From Weissella viridescens (GTDB lineage: Bacteria; Bacillota; Bacilli; Lactobacillales; Lactobacillaceae), in NCBI RefSeq assembly GCF_001437355.1, contig NZ_JQBM01000001.1, forward strand, positions 224,111-288,110: a stretch of DNA of 64,000 bases, given 5' to 3'. Within the stretch, counting starts at the first letter, position 1; each line of letters begins with the position of its first letter. Under the pieces are notes generated by a model that made no database searches, was not told the DNA's origin, and was given only the letters and a program-made list of their open reading frames with translations. This document shows, piece after piece, positions 44,212 to 53,251 of this stretch. The translations under genes were made by a program, and so were the position numbers.

Positions 44212-45159
44212 CTATAATTGCGCCATATATCGTAAATAATCAGTTTGTGAGATGCTAATCTGTTGATTAATTTGCACTATCTGGGTTGGTGCATTTAATA
44301 ACGCTTTTGCCAATTCTGATAACGCCGCTTCTTCTGATACAAACGGTCCCGATTGTTGCGCGTTAACATGATAAAATCCTAAGGCAACCATATCGGCAAC
44401 CGTTTTTGTTTGTTGTGTCTTAAACAACTCCGCTACTTGTGCATTTTTTGGGTGTTGCATGATATTTTGGGGTGAATCCACTTGAAGCAGGTGTCCATCT
44501 TGCATCACGCCAATACGAGTTCCCAACCGAATCGCTTCATCCATATCATGAGTTACAAAAACAATCGTTGTCTGCCTATTTTTATGTAAATCCAATACCA
44601 ATTCTTGTAGTTGCTTGCGTGAAATTGGATCGAGCGCACTAAAGGGTTCATCCATCAAAATAACTTCGGGTTCAGCCGCCAGTGCCCGAACAATACCGAC
44701 ACGTTGTTGCTCCCCACCAGATAACTCATGTGGCATTCGTTGCGCATATTTGTCAGGATTCAGTCCGACTTCGCGCAATAGTTGCTCAATCTTTGGTCGG
44801 GCAAGTTTTGTTTTGATTCCCTGAGCATCCATTGTCACCGCTGCATTTTCAAGTACCGTCATATTTGGAAAGAGCGCGCTATTCTGGAGAACGTATCCAA
44901 TGCGGTGCCGGTACGTATTCAAAGGTAGATTGGCAATATTTTCACCATTAAAAACAAGGCTGCCCGTTGTGGGTAAAATAAGCCGGTTAATCATCTTTAA
45001 AGTTGTTGTTTTGCCACTGCCACTTGCCCCAACTAGAACAAAAAAAGCACCTCTTTCAATCGATAAAGTCAATTCTTGAACCGCATTTGTCGAACCAAAT
45101 TTTTTGGTGATTTGATTAAATTGTATGATTGGCTTTTCTTGTGCAGCTGCATGCTCCAT
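44212..45159 (-). CDS. Opu-type osmolyte ABC transporter ATPase
   Basis: 315 aa. ATPase domain with GASGSGKTT (Walker A), LSGGEQQR, VILMDEPFSALD and the His-switch FVTHD. The C-terminal 70 residues correspond to the CBS or regulatory region of OpuCA-type ATPases but are short (only one degenerate unit). AGGTGA precedes the ATG at 45159; a GTG 9 bases earlier overlaps the SD. Powers the fused permease. A strong promoter lies upstream. Confidence 0.9.
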   Translation of the reverse strand: MEHAAAQEKPIIQFNQITKKFGSTNAVQELTLSIERGAFFVLVGASGSGKTTTLKMINRLILPTTGSLVFNGENIANLPLNTYRHRIGYVLQNSALFPNMTVLENAAVTMDAQGIKTKLARPKIEQLLREVGLNPDKYAQRMPHELSGGEQQRVGIVRALAAEPEVILMDEPFSALDPISRKQLQELVLDLHKNRQTTIVFVTHDMDEAIRLGTRIGVMQDGHLLQVDSPQNIMQHPKNAQVAELFKTQQTKTVADMVALGFYHVNAQQSGPFVSEEAALSELAKALLNAPTQIVQINQQISISQTDYLRYMAQL

Positions 45160-45192
45160 GATGCTCACCTAATTTCTATAAATTATGGCTAC

Positions 45193-45221
45193 ATTATAAC
45201 TTAATTTTACGGGCATGGCAA
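45193..45221 (-). promoter_or_regulatory. Promoter of the opu operon
   Basis: TTGCCA (45216-45221), 17 bp, TATAAT (45193-45198) on the minus strand, divergent from the hrtBA promoter. Confidence 0.7.
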
Positions 45222-45230
45222 AATTCAACA

Positions 45231-45283
45231 TTGACACTGTGTCAACTATCAGGCAAAATACAGTTAATGACACATCGTCATTA
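45231..45283 (+). promoter_or_regulatory. hrtBA promoter with two HrtR-type operators
   Basis: TTGACA (45231-45236), 17 bp, CAAAAT. Operator 1 is TGACACTGTGTCA (45232-45244), inside a perfect 15-bp palindrome TTGACACTGTGTCAA. Operator 2 is TGACACATCGTCA (45268-45280). Their centres are 36 bp apart. The lactococcal HrtR operator, from memory, is ATGACACAGTGTCAT, a close match. Confidence 0.8.
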
Positions 45284-45378
45284 CTGACTTGTATCCGATG
45301 TGCATGTAACTCACAACTAAACCTTTGTCGTACTAATGGCCGATAAATCGTTTAATATCAAAAAATCGAGGTATATTT

Positions 45379-46440
45379 ATGTTTTTAGCTTGGCATGAAA
45401 TGAAATATGAAAAATTACGCTACGGACTCATCATTACCGTCATTGGCTTAATTGCCTTTTTAATTTTTATTATTAGCTCCCTTGCTTTAGGCTTAGCGCA
45501 CCAAAACACCGCCGCTATTGATAGTTGGCACACCAAAAGCACCTTAATGAATAAAGATGCTAACGGTAACATGGGTCAGTCTGTGATGACTGAATCCGAA
45601 TTAGCAGCACAAACACAAAATAAACAGACAGCAGTTGTCGGCATTACACCAACAAATATCAGTAAAACCCATAAATCCGATCACGATGCGGTCCAATTTA
45701 TCGGTATCAATTCAGATGAATATATTGCTCAAAATCTCAAACTTTCAAAAGGTCATCAACCAAAACATCAAAACGAAGTGATTATTTCTGATAAGCTTTC
45801 GCAATACAAAGTGAATGATAAGATTCGAATTGGCCTTGATGACACAGAATATACGGTGAGCGGCGTTACTCCGGATGCGCTATATAATATGGCACCCGTT
45901 GTCTATGGCAATCTTAAAAACTGGTCACCAATTAAAGGAATCAATCCAACTTTCAAAGCCAGTGGCTTAATTTCAAAATCATCGGCATCGCTCCAGACAA
46001 ATGATAAACGATTAAAGGTTTATGACCGTCAAAGTTACCTAGACAATCTGCCTGGTTATACCGCACAAAAAATGACCTTTATTTTCATGATTGTCTTTTT
46101 GATTTTAATTTCACTCATCGTGGTCACAATTTTCTTGTATATCTTAACGATTCAAAAGTTACCGAACTTAGCAGTCTTACGCGCACAAGGCATTCCAAAC
46201 CGATATCTCGTTCAAAATACATTTAATGAAACATTATTGATTATGATATTAGCCATTGGCTTTGGTGCTGTGCTAACAGCCGTGTCGGCGTTTTTCATGC
46301 CCAACAGTGTCCCAGTATACTTTGACCTTCCGTTAATGCTAGGTGTTGCCGGTGGCATTCTTGGAACTGGTTTATTAGGCTCATTCATTCCGATGTGGGT
46401 CATCACAAAAATTGATCCTGTCACAGTAATTGGAGGATAA
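45379..46440 (+). CDS. hrtB: Heme-efflux ABC transporter permease HrtB
   Basis: 353 aa, FtsX/MacB-type permease: one N-terminal helix (about residues 14-36), a 190-residue extracellular domain and three C-terminal helices. Size and layout match HrtB of lactococci and staphylococci, which expels excess heme. CGAGG lies 8 bases before the ATG. The ATPase gene follows 2 bp after the stop, and a TetR-type regulator gene lies downstream with the same operators, which supports heme efflux rather than generic drug export. Confidence 0.8.
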   Translation: MFLAWHEMKYEKLRYGLIITVIGLIAFLIFIISSLALGLAHQNTAAIDSWHTKSTLMNKDANGNMGQSVMTESELAAQTQNKQTAVVGITPTNISKTHKSDHDAVQFIGINSDEYIAQNLKLSKGHQPKHQNEVIISDKLSQYKVNDKIRIGLDDTEYTVSGVTPDALYNMAPVVYGNLKNWSPIKGINPTFKASGLISKSSASLQTNDKRLKVYDRQSYLDNLPGYTAQKMTFIFMIVFLILISLIVVTIFLYILTIQKLPNLAVLRAQGIPNRYLVQNTFNETLLIMILAIGFGAVLTAVSAFFMPNSVPVYFDLPLMLGVAGGILGTGLLGSFIPMWVITKIDPVTVIGG

Positions 46441-46442
46441 TC

Positions 46443-47117
46443 ATGACAACATTAGCGCTTAAACACATTAATAAGACCTTTGGCTCTGGACAAAACAAAG
46501 TATATGCCTTAAAAGACGTTTCATTTGAGACAGCCCCTGGCGACCTCACTTTAATTTTAGGACCATCCGGTTCTGGAAAAAGTACCCTGCTCACTATCTT
46601 AGGTGGGTTACAAACACCCACGACCGGTGACATGGTCGTAAACAATCAGAATATTAAAAAACTCACGCAACACCAGCGCGAAACCTTCCGATTAAATGAA
46701 ATTGGTTTCGTTTTACAATCGTATAATTTAGTCCCCTATTTAACCGTTTCGGATCAATTCACATTGGTAGATCATGTTAAAAAACAAGACAACTTAGATG
46801 ATGCCGATTTTGAACAAGTTATCAAACAACTCGGTATTGAAAAATTACTACACCAATATCCGAGCGAATTATCCGGTGGACAAGCCCAGCGTGTCGCAAT
46901 TGCTCGCGCACTATACGCCAATCCCAGCATTATTTTAGCTGATGAGCCAACTGCAGCATTGGATAGCGATAGGGTCATTCAAGTTGGTCAACTATTGCAG
47001 AGTATCGCCCACCAACAAAATAAATCCGTGGTGACAGTCACGCATGATATTCGATTGAAAGAATTTGCTGATCATATTTATGAACTAGTAGATGGTGAAT
47101 TAACGCAAGTCAAATAA
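46443..47117 (+). CDS. hrtA: Heme-efflux ABC transporter ATPase HrtA
   Basis: 224 aa. MacB-type ATPase: GPSGSGKST (Walker A), VLQSYNLVPYLT after the Q-loop, LSGGQAQR (signature), IILADEPTAALD (Walker B) and VTVTHD. GGAGG precedes the ATG at 6-7 bases. It forms an operon with hrtB and ends at a strong terminator. Confidence 0.85.
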   Translation: MTTLALKHINKTFGSGQNKVYALKDVSFETAPGDLTLILGPSGSGKSTLLTILGGLQTPTTGDMVVNNQNIKKLTQHQRETFRLNEIGFVLQSYNLVPYLTVSDQFTLVDHVKKQDNLDDADFEQVIKQLGIEKLLHQYPSELSGGQAQRVAIARALYANPSIILADEPTAALDSDRVIQVGQLLQSIAHQQNKSVVTVTHDIRLKEFADHIYELVDGELTQVK

Positions 47118-47151
47118 AAAAAGCTGGTTCAGCATTGAACCAGCTTTTTTC
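47114..47151 (+). terminator. Terminator of hrtBA
   Basis: Stem AAAAAAGCTGGTTCA/TGAACCAGCTTTTTT right after the stop. Confidence 0.92.
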
Positions 47152-47185
47152 ATAGCTATCCTTTTAAATTATGAAACCCCCGTTG

Positions 47186-47235
47186 TTGACACTACGTCAC
47201 TCTTGGTGCAAACTTAACTTACCGACATTTTGTCA
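47186..47235 (+). promoter_or_regulatory. hrtR promoter with two HrtR-type operators
   Basis: TTGACA (47186-47191), 17 bp, CAAACT. Operators TGACACTACGTCA (47187-47199) and CGACATTTTGTCA (47223-47235) have centres 36 bp apart, the same spacing as at hrtBA, and overlap the -35 and the leader. Confidence 0.75.
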
Positions 47236-47261
47236 CATCAATTACATAAGGAGTGTGTCTT

Positions 47262-47795
47262 ATGGTATCACCAACATTTGAAAAACTAAAACCAGAAAAG
47301 AAGGATCGCTTAAAACGGGTTCTCATTGAAGAATTTTCAAATTATACCCTTGATCAAGCGCAAGTTGCTCGAATTGTCAAAAAGGCTGGTATTTCGCGTG
47401 GATCATTTTATACTTATTTCTCGAATCTTTACGATGCCTACCATTGGACGCTTACTGAGATTCTACAAAATGTGCACCACTTCCGGAATGCTGACCCGCT
47501 TGCAGGGACCATTGCATTCATCGAAAATTTGCCGCACAACCCCTATTATGATTTTCTAGATAAGTATTTCCAAATTAATGAAACACTACTTCGGACACAC
47601 GCACCAGAACTTTCTCCGCGGCAAGCGATCCCCACGCTAGAACCAACAGCAACCGACCAAACAGTTCGCAATTGGTTAGCGATGATTAGTACGCATTCCT
47701 TGATTCAAGAACGTTTCGCGTTTCCCGACCATGCTGATGATATTTTGCAATCATTACGCCAATTAAGTATTTGGATTCATGACCAAGAGTCATAA
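47262..47795 (+). CDS. hrtR: TetR family regulator, HrtR-like heme sensor
   Basis: 177 aa. TetR-type N-terminal HTH: KKDRLKRVLIEEFSNYTLDQAQVARIVKKAGISRGSFYTYF is the region, with the recognition helix at SRGSFYTYF. The C-terminal domain has His residues (for example in NVHHFR and IWIHDQ) that could ligate heme, but I cannot assign them. AAGGAG lies 8 bases before the ATG at 47262. Operators at its own promoter and at hrtBA show a local regulon. Confidence 0.75.
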   Translation: MVSPTFEKLKPEKKDRLKRVLIEEFSNYTLDQAQVARIVKKAGISRGSFYTYFSNLYDAYHWTLTEILQNVHHFRNADPLAGTIAFIENLPHNPYYDFLDKYFQINETLLRTHAPELSPRQAIPTLEPTATDQTVRNWLAMISTHSLIQERFAFPDHADDILQSLRQLSIWIHDQES

Positions 47796-47828
47796 CCCAA
47801 CTCAGTTACAGGTCATTATCTAAAAAAG

Positions 47829-47872
47829 AAAAACACCCCTTGTTCCAAATGGAACAGGGGGTGTTTTCGTTT
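47829..47872. terminator. Bidirectional terminator
   Basis: Stem AAAACACCCCTTGTTCC/GGAACAGGGGGTGTTTT between hrtR and the convergent permease gene. Confidence 0.92.
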
Positions 47873-47876
47873 AATT

Positions 47877-49481
47877 TTAATTCTCAGAATCGTCAGTTAC
47901 AACTGTGTCGTTTAATGTAAGGGCTTCATTGAAGTAACGTCCCTTGAATGACGTGCGAACACCCCAAACGTAGAACAACAATGAACCAATAATCACCACA
48001 ACAAAGTCCCATGGATAACGGAACCAGTTCAACCCGTTAAACTCCTTAGAACCAAGGAATGAAATAACTGAGATAAATACAAGATATACTAACATCCAAC
48101 GACTACTGCGGAATGCATTCTTAGTATTTGGGAAACCAAGGCGCTTTTCGTAGAAGAAGTAGAATGGCAATCCCAATGCAATCACGACAATAACTTCAAG
48201 CGTTGTTGGGAACATTGCCCAGTAAGTCGCTAATGAAGCCAAGACAAAGGCAACTGGTGCCATAAATGGCATTAACTTACCCTTAAATGGACGCTTCAAA
48301 TCAGGTCCCATTTTACGCAAACTCATAACTGAAACAGGTCCAGTCAAGTAAGCAATCAATGTTGATGTCGAAATCACACTAGCTAGTGCTGTCCATGAAG
48401 GGAAAATCACAACCAATAGCATACTCAAAACCGCATTTACGACCATAGCCATGCGTGGCGTGCCATAGTGGTTATCTAACTTACCTAAGAACTTTGGCAT
48501 GTGGTTATTTGAAACCATTGCAGCCAATGTACGACTTGCTGTCGCTGCGAATGAAACACCAGTTCCAAATGGTGAAACAAAGGCATCCATATACAGCAAA
48601 ACTGACAACCAGTACAAACCAAGCATCATCGCTAAATCAGCAAATGGTGATTGGAAGTTAATTCCGTGCCAACCATACTTTGCAATCACAGATGGATCAA
48701 TTGACGTAATGTACGTGCTTTGCAAAAGCAAGTAAATGACTGTGGCAATTCCCAATGAAATGGCAATCCCTAATCCAATATTACGTTCAGGCTTCTTAAT
48801 TTCACTTCCCATGTTAATCACCGTTTGAAAGGCATTAAATGAAAAGATAATTCCGGCAACCGTTGTTGCGGCAAAAATTGGCGCAGTTCCATATGGCATG
48901 AATTCATGAATTGAATGACCATAATTTCCAGGATGGAAGGCACTCAATGTAAACATCACGATAACCAATGCTGGAATTCCAATCTTGAAGATTGAAATAA
49001 AACTAGTGAAACGTGTTAACAAATCAACTGACCAGTAATTCAACAAGGTAAACACAAGAATGAAGAAACCGACAGCAACATATCCAGTTAATGACAACTG
49101 ACCATTTGAGAAAAAGCTGTGTGTCCAAGTTGCCCAACTCCAAGGCCATGAGCTCATGTATTGAACAGCCGCAATTGACTCAATCGGAATCAAAGCAATT
49201 AGTGACACCCAGTTTGCCCAAGCTGCGACGAAACCAAGTAATGATCCATGGGTTATCTGAGCATACTTACTCATTCCCCCAGATTGTGGAAACATTGTTC
49301 CCAATTCAACATAATTATAGGCAATAGCACCAATGACAACGGCACCAATCACCCATGAAATGATGGCAGCTGGTCCGGCAACCTTGGTTGCTTCCCAAGA
49401 ACCGAATAGCCAACCCGATCCGATCAAAGCGCCAAGACTAAGCATGACGATCTGAAAGAGACCCATTTTTTTCTTTTCCAT
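47877..49481 (-). CDS. APC family amino acid permease
   Basis: 534 aa with 12 or more membrane helices. The helix 1 motif SLGALIGSGWLFGSW and the cytoplasmic loop GSEIKKPERNIGLGIAISLGIA are typical of the APC superfamily, closest by eye to the aspartate:proton symporter/YveA-like group. The SD GGGAG is about 12 bases from the ATG, rather far. Own promoter and terminator. The substrate is not decided. Confidence 0.85.
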   Translation of the reverse strand: MEKKKMGLFQIVMLSLGALIGSGWLFGSWEATKVAGPAAIISWVIGAVVIGAIAYNYVELGTMFPQSGGMSKYAQITHGSLLGFVAAWANWVSLIALIPIESIAAVQYMSSWPWSWATWTHSFFSNGQLSLTGYVAVGFFILVFTLLNYWSVDLLTRFTSFISIFKIGIPALVIVMFTLSAFHPGNYGHSIHEFMPYGTAPIFAATTVAGIIFSFNAFQTVINMGSEIKKPERNIGLGIAISLGIATVIYLLLQSTYITSIDPSVIAKYGWHGINFQSPFADLAMMLGLYWLSVLLYMDAFVSPFGTGVSFAATASRTLAAMVSNNHMPKFLGKLDNHYGTPRMAMVVNAVLSMLLVVIFPSWTALASVISTSTLIAYLTGPVSVMSLRKMGPDLKRPFKGKLMPFMAPVAFVLASLATYWAMFPTTLEVIVVIALGLPFYFFYEKRLGFPNTKNAFRSSRWMLVYLVFISVISFLGSKEFNGLNWFRYPWDFVVVIIGSLLFYVWGVRTSFKGRYFNEALTLNDTVVTDDSEN

Positions 49482-49565
49482 GACGAAATAAAACTCCCTT
49501 CGAATTGTATCGAAATAACACGCTTAAAACAGCGTTTAGTGATTTCCTTATCCGTATAGCTATCT

Positions 49566-49594
49566 ATTTTAACAAAAAGAATCAATCAATTCAA
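49566..49594 (-). promoter_or_regulatory. Promoter of the APC permease gene
   Basis: TTGAAT (49589-49594), 17 bp, TAAAAT (49566-49571) on the minus strand. Confidence 0.65.
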
Positions 49595-49901
49595 ATTAAA
49601 GCGTCAAAATAAAATATTATTCAAATTCAATTCATTTTCATAAGTATGTATTTCGTATTTCCAAAAAGCTGTTTTAACCCCCGTTTAATTTTCGTGAATA
49701 CCATTTTAAAAAGTTGCATGCGTCCGCATAAGCATACCTTTTAAACGCGTTTTGTACATTGTGATTTAGGGGGACTTAATCACATTTTTTTACATTATGT
49801 TATCATCTTCCTTTTGTAATAGATTTGCTGACTTTTGATGGCTAAGAAAATGACACTACATCAATTTTATTACCGACAATGTCTAACCGCGACAAACCAA
49901 A
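49595..49901. other. Gene-free AT-rich stretch
   Basis: I see no ORF of note. A plus-strand terminator-like hairpin (see 49760) and a C5/G5 complementary pair near 49678 and 49769 suggest that a small plus-strand RNA could end here, but no convincing promoter is visible. Confidence 0.4.
49760..49791 (+). terminator. Orphan plus-strand terminator-like hairpin
   Basis: TGTGATT/AATCACA arms (49760-49766 and 49778-49784) followed by TTTTTTT, with no plus-strand gene upstream. Confidence 0.45.
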
Positions 49902-49932
49902 AAAAGCAAACCCCATCATGTGGTTTGCTTTT
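49902..49932 (-). terminator. Terminator of the DUF975 gene
   Basis: Minus-strand stem AAAAGCAAACC/GGTTTGCTTTT then a T-run. Confidence 0.9.
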
Positions 49933-49944
49933 AAAAGATACGTT

Positions 49945-50646
49945 TTATGATAATTCGTCTTCATCATTTTCTTGTAGTACAGCATCACGTACAGTTTCAG
50001 GAAGATCATAAAGACCTAACCGTCCTGGCACTAAATGCTTATAAAAATTTTGACCAGCTAATGTGAAATATGGATATACATAAAATAATGCAATTCCAAA
50101 GGTCACAATGACCAAAAGTCCCCACAAAATGAAACTCAAATGCATGATGAATAAGTCCGCTTTGTGTCCATCCATTAATTCTCGGCTTTTTGTAATAGCT
50201 TCATTATAGCCTAATGGCTGACCCGCATCGACAGAATCCTTATAAATATTTAGCGCTTGTGAATATGAATATGACTTCACAATTCCTGGAACAATCAAAA
50301 GCAACGTCCACAAGGTCGTATAAATTGACATTAATAGTGAAATGACAATGACACCCCAAACATATTTCGATTTCAAAGACTCTGTTTGTTGCGTGATTGG
50401 ATTTCCAGTTGGTGCTTCTGCTCGGAGCCCATCTAGTGACACGTAGCTCGTACTAATTGTAACAAAAAAGTTCACAATCGTAATGAGCACCAGGGCAAAA
50501 GCCACCCAACCAGATGGTTCACCGGTAGCGACACTTAGTAGGACATACGTCAAAATCGTAATTAAAAATAATTTAAAATTGTAACCATAGTTTTTGTTTA
50601 AGTAGTCACGTGCTTCTTGTTTAATCATTACGCGTTCATTTTGCAT
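49945..50646 (-). CDS. DUF975 family membrane protein
   Basis: 233 aa with five to six membrane helices; the N-terminal KQEARDYLNKNYGYNFKLFL region and IVPGIVKSYSYSQA match DUF975. Function unknown. GGAG lies about 11 bases before the ATG. It lies 52 bp after the UvrA-like gene with no terminator between, so they may be co-transcribed. Confidence 0.88.
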   Translation of the reverse strand: MQNERVMIKQEARDYLNKNYGYNFKLFLITILTYVLLSVATGEPSGWVAFALVLITIVNFFVTISTSYVSLDGLRAEAPTGNPITQQTESLKSKYVWGVIVISLLMSIYTTLWTLLLIVPGIVKSYSYSQALNIYKDSVDAGQPLGYNEAITKSRELMDGHKADLFIMHLSFILWGLLVIVTFGIALFYVYPYFTLAGQNFYKHLVPGRLGLYDLPETVRDAVLQENDEDELS

Positions 50647-50698
50647 TGCTTGTTTTCTCCTTTATGCTTACGGTTTGCATGTAACGTACAGTACCTGT

Positions 50699-52948
50699 TT
50701 AACGTAAGTACGGTGCTGTAATGGTATCATTCGACTGCACCATTTGTTCCGGCGTTCCGTCAAACATTAATTGACCACCGTTAATACCACCTTCTGGTCC
50801 CATTTCAATCAACCAATCGGCCGCCTTCATGACATCTGGATGATGGTCCATGATGAACAAGGTACTCCCCTCATCAACCATCCGTTTAAAGAGATTGATA
50901 ATATGGCTAATATCCGCTAAATGTAATCCATCGGTTGGCTCATCCAAAATATAAATGGCTGGGTCTTGGTGCAAATAACGCGCCAATTTCAAACGTTGTA
51001 GCTCGCCACCTGATAACGTTGAAAGACTTTGGTTTAAATGCAGATAACCTAACCCAACATCAACTAATGACTTTAGTGCACCAGCAAAAGGTTGATCGGC
51101 AAAAAAAGCAGCCCCTTCATCGATGGTCATCGCTAGCACATCAATGATTGATTTCCCATTATATTTATAATTAGCCATCTCTGGCTTATATCGCGTACCA
51201 TGACAAACATCACATTCCATTGTTACGTCATCCATAAACGCCATCTCTGTTTTGATGACACCCTTACCGTGACATGCCGGACATGCACCATCAGCATTGT
51301 AACTGAATTCTGATGCGCTTAGACCTGTTGCATTAGCAAATAATTTTCGTATTTTATCAAAAATATTGAGGTAGGTTAATGGCGTTGAACGTAAGTTAAT
51401 CCCAATGGTCTTTTGAGAAATACTGATTATTTCTTGTGACTCATCACGCGTTTGAAGTTGCTGGTAAATCGCCTGTGATAACGTACTTTTCCCTGAACCA
51501 GCAACACCACAAATGACGGTCATGATGCCCATTGGAACATCTAGACTTAAATCATGCACATTGTTGGAGGTTACGTGTTCAATTGGCACCCATGTCGTGG
51601 CAGTTTTAGGAGTCGTATTCAATGGATATTTTTGTTTAATTAAGCGACTTGTTAATGTATCAGCTTGCTTAAAGTCAGCCTGAGTCCCGGCAAACACAAG
51701 TTCACCACCAGCAGAACCAGAGCCAGGTCCAATCTCAACCACATAATCAGCAGAATTAATAATAATTGGATTATGTTCAACCACAATGACCGTGTTCCCC
51801 TTATCACGAAGACTCAACAAGGCCGCCTTGAAACGGGTCACATCTTTAGGATGTAATCCAGCACTTGGCTCATCTAAGATATACATCATATCGGTCAATT
51901 CACTATTCATGTACTTCGAAATTTTAACGCGCTGTGCTTCCCCACCAGATAACGTACCAGTGTTACGGCTTAGCGTTAGATATCCAAGTCCCAAATCAAC
52001 CAGTGCCTGGACCCGATCTCGAATTGCATGACACATATCATTGGCGACTGGATCATGAATTTGATCTAAGAATGAATCGATGATTGTATCTACAGGCATG
52101 TCCACAACGTCACCAATGTTTAACCCATTGATTTTAGATGAAAGCACCCGTTCATTGACACGCGTTCCATGACAGACCGGACATGTTTGAACAGTTACAA
52201 AACGGTCGACATCTTTCTGGTGTCGTTTACCCTCATCTTTATGCAAAATGCTTCGTTGCATCCGTGGCACAACCCCCTCATACAAGGCAGTTTTAGGCCA
52301 CTCTTTAGGTGGATTATCCAGCTTTGTTTGCGGTTGATAGAGCAACTCGTACAACTCTTTTTCTGAATAGTCTTTAATTGGCTTATCTAAATCAAATAAG
52401 CCACTGTAAGCGTAGCGCTTCCAGCGCCATCCATGTCGAAAAGTCGGAAAATCAATGGCATCCTCATTCAATGATTTATTGAAATCGATCAATTTATGCA
52501 CATCAATATCCGTAACCGTCCCTAATCCATCACATTCAGGACATTTACCTTCGGGGTTATTAAATGAAAACGTATCTGAGTAACCGACAAACGGCTTCCC
52601 GACACGTGAAAATAGCAAACGCAAATACGTGTAAATATCCGTATACGTCCCGACCGTTGAACGTGCATTGGATGATAATTTCTTTTGATCAACGACAATT
52701 GCAACAGGTAAGTTTTCGATTTTTTGCACAGCTGGTCGGTCATACTTAGGCAAGTATTGTTGAACAAATGTTGCAAAAGTATCATTTAATTGACGGCGTG
52801 AAGCTGCTGCTAAAGTATCAAACACTAGTGATGATTTACCAGACCCAGATAATCCGGTAACCACCACAAATTCATGTTTTGGAATATTAACAGAGATATC
52901 TTTCAAATTATTTTGAACGGCATGTTCAATTTTAATCCATTCAGTCAT
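50699..52948 (-). CDS. UvrA-like ABC ATPase (UvrA2 type)
   Basis: 749 aa, about 190 shorter than UvrA. Two ATPase domains: GLSGSGKSSLVFDT and TLSGGEAQRVKI with LDEPSAGLHPKD; and GVAGSGKSTLSQ, STLSGGELQRLKL, LDEPTDGLHLAD. Zn-type Cys pairs remain: CPECDGLG, CPVCHGTR, CPACHGKG and CDVCHGTR. The UvrB-binding insertion of UvrA is absent or much reduced, as in UvrA2/DrrC-like proteins linked to drug tolerance rather than repair. GAGGAG lies 11 bases before the ATG. Confidence 0.88.
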   Translation of the reverse strand: MTEWIKIEHAVQNNLKDISVNIPKHEFVVVTGLSGSGKSSLVFDTLAAASRRQLNDTFATFVQQYLPKYDRPAVQKIENLPVAIVVDQKKLSSNARSTVGTYTDIYTYLRLLFSRVGKPFVGYSDTFSFNNPEGKCPECDGLGTVTDIDVHKLIDFNKSLNEDAIDFPTFRHGWRWKRYAYSGLFDLDKPIKDYSEKELYELLYQPQTKLDNPPKEWPKTALYEGVVPRMQRSILHKDEGKRHQKDVDRFVTVQTCPVCHGTRVNERVLSSKINGLNIGDVVDMPVDTIIDSFLDQIHDPVANDMCHAIRDRVQALVDLGLGYLTLSRNTGTLSGGEAQRVKISKYMNSELTDMMYILDEPSAGLHPKDVTRFKAALLSLRDKGNTVIVVEHNPIIINSADYVVEIGPGSGSAGGELVFAGTQADFKQADTLTSRLIKQKYPLNTTPKTATTWVPIEHVTSNNVHDLSLDVPMGIMTVICGVAGSGKSTLSQAIYQQLQTRDESQEIISISQKTIGINLRSTPLTYLNIFDKIRKLFANATGLSASEFSYNADGACPACHGKGVIKTEMAFMDDVTMECDVCHGTRYKPEMANYKYNGKSIIDVLAMTIDEGAAFFADQPFAGALKSLVDVGLGYLHLNQSLSTLSGGELQRLKLARYLHQDPAIYILDEPTDGLHLADISHIINLFKRMVDEGSTLFIMDHHPDVMKAADWLIEMGPEGGINGGQLMFDGTPEQMVQSNDTITAPYLR

Positions 52949-53043
52949 AGGCGCAATTGCTCCTCTATATTTATAGTTACTGTTATTTTATCATGATAAC
53001 GTTTCTCATACACTTCTGACTATATCATGATGTGCTCAATTGT

Positions 53044-53068
53044 AAAAAAGCTCCGCCGAAGCGGAGCT
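53044..53068 (-). terminator. Terminator of the small toxin-like gene
   Basis: Minus-strand stem AGCTCCGC/GCGGAGCT closed by TTCG, then TTTTTTAC, 6 bases after the stop. Confidence 0.92.
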
Positions 53069-53074
53069 AAAACA

Positions 53075-53203
53075 CTACTTATGTAAGTAACGTTTAATTG
53101 CGTCAATAATGAACGATGCTGACACCGTAACAATAAGTGACAGGACTGCAGTAAAAACTGCTTGAACGAAATATAACAAAGGCAAGCGCCTCCTATCCGG
53201 CAT
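53075..53203 (-). CDS. Small hydrophobic protein, candidate type I toxin
   Basis: Up to 42 aa from ATG 53203, or 34 aa from TTG 53179. One membrane helix (VFTAVLSLIVTVSASFIIDA) follows a basic or short N-terminus and is followed by a charged tail KRYLHK. This is the shape of type I toxins. AGGAGG lies 9 bases before the TTG (likely start); the ATG sits in the 3' arm of a 5' hairpin and has no SD. The mRNA is short, with a 5' hairpin and a strong terminator. A complementary small RNA is encoded just upstream. I do not recognise the peptide as a named family. Confidence 0.65.
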   Translation of the reverse strand: MPDRRRLPLLYFVQAVFTAVLSLIVTVSASFIIDAIKRYLHK

Positions 53204-53223
53204 CTTATGTGAACGTGATGCCG
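53198..53223 (-). other. 5' hairpin of the toxin-like mRNA
   Basis: Minus-strand CGGCATC/GATGCCG arms with a 12-base loop at the predicted 5' end of the transcript; such a 5' helix is common in type I toxin mRNAs. Confidence 0.55.
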
Positions 53224-53229
53224 TGAAAA

Positions 53230-53235
53230 ATTATA
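53230..53235 (-). promoter_or_regulatory. -10 box of the toxin-like gene
   Basis: Minus-strand TATAAT directly preceded by TG, about 7 bases before the 5' hairpin; the -35 region is T-rich and poor. Confidence 0.5.
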
Positions 53236-53251
53236 CACGAAAAAAGACAAT

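Noticed and set aside
49851..49863. TGACACTACATCA resembles the HrtR-type operator
   Set aside because: One half-site base is wrong, there is no partner 36 bp away, and it lies downstream of a gene rather than at a promoter; probably chance.
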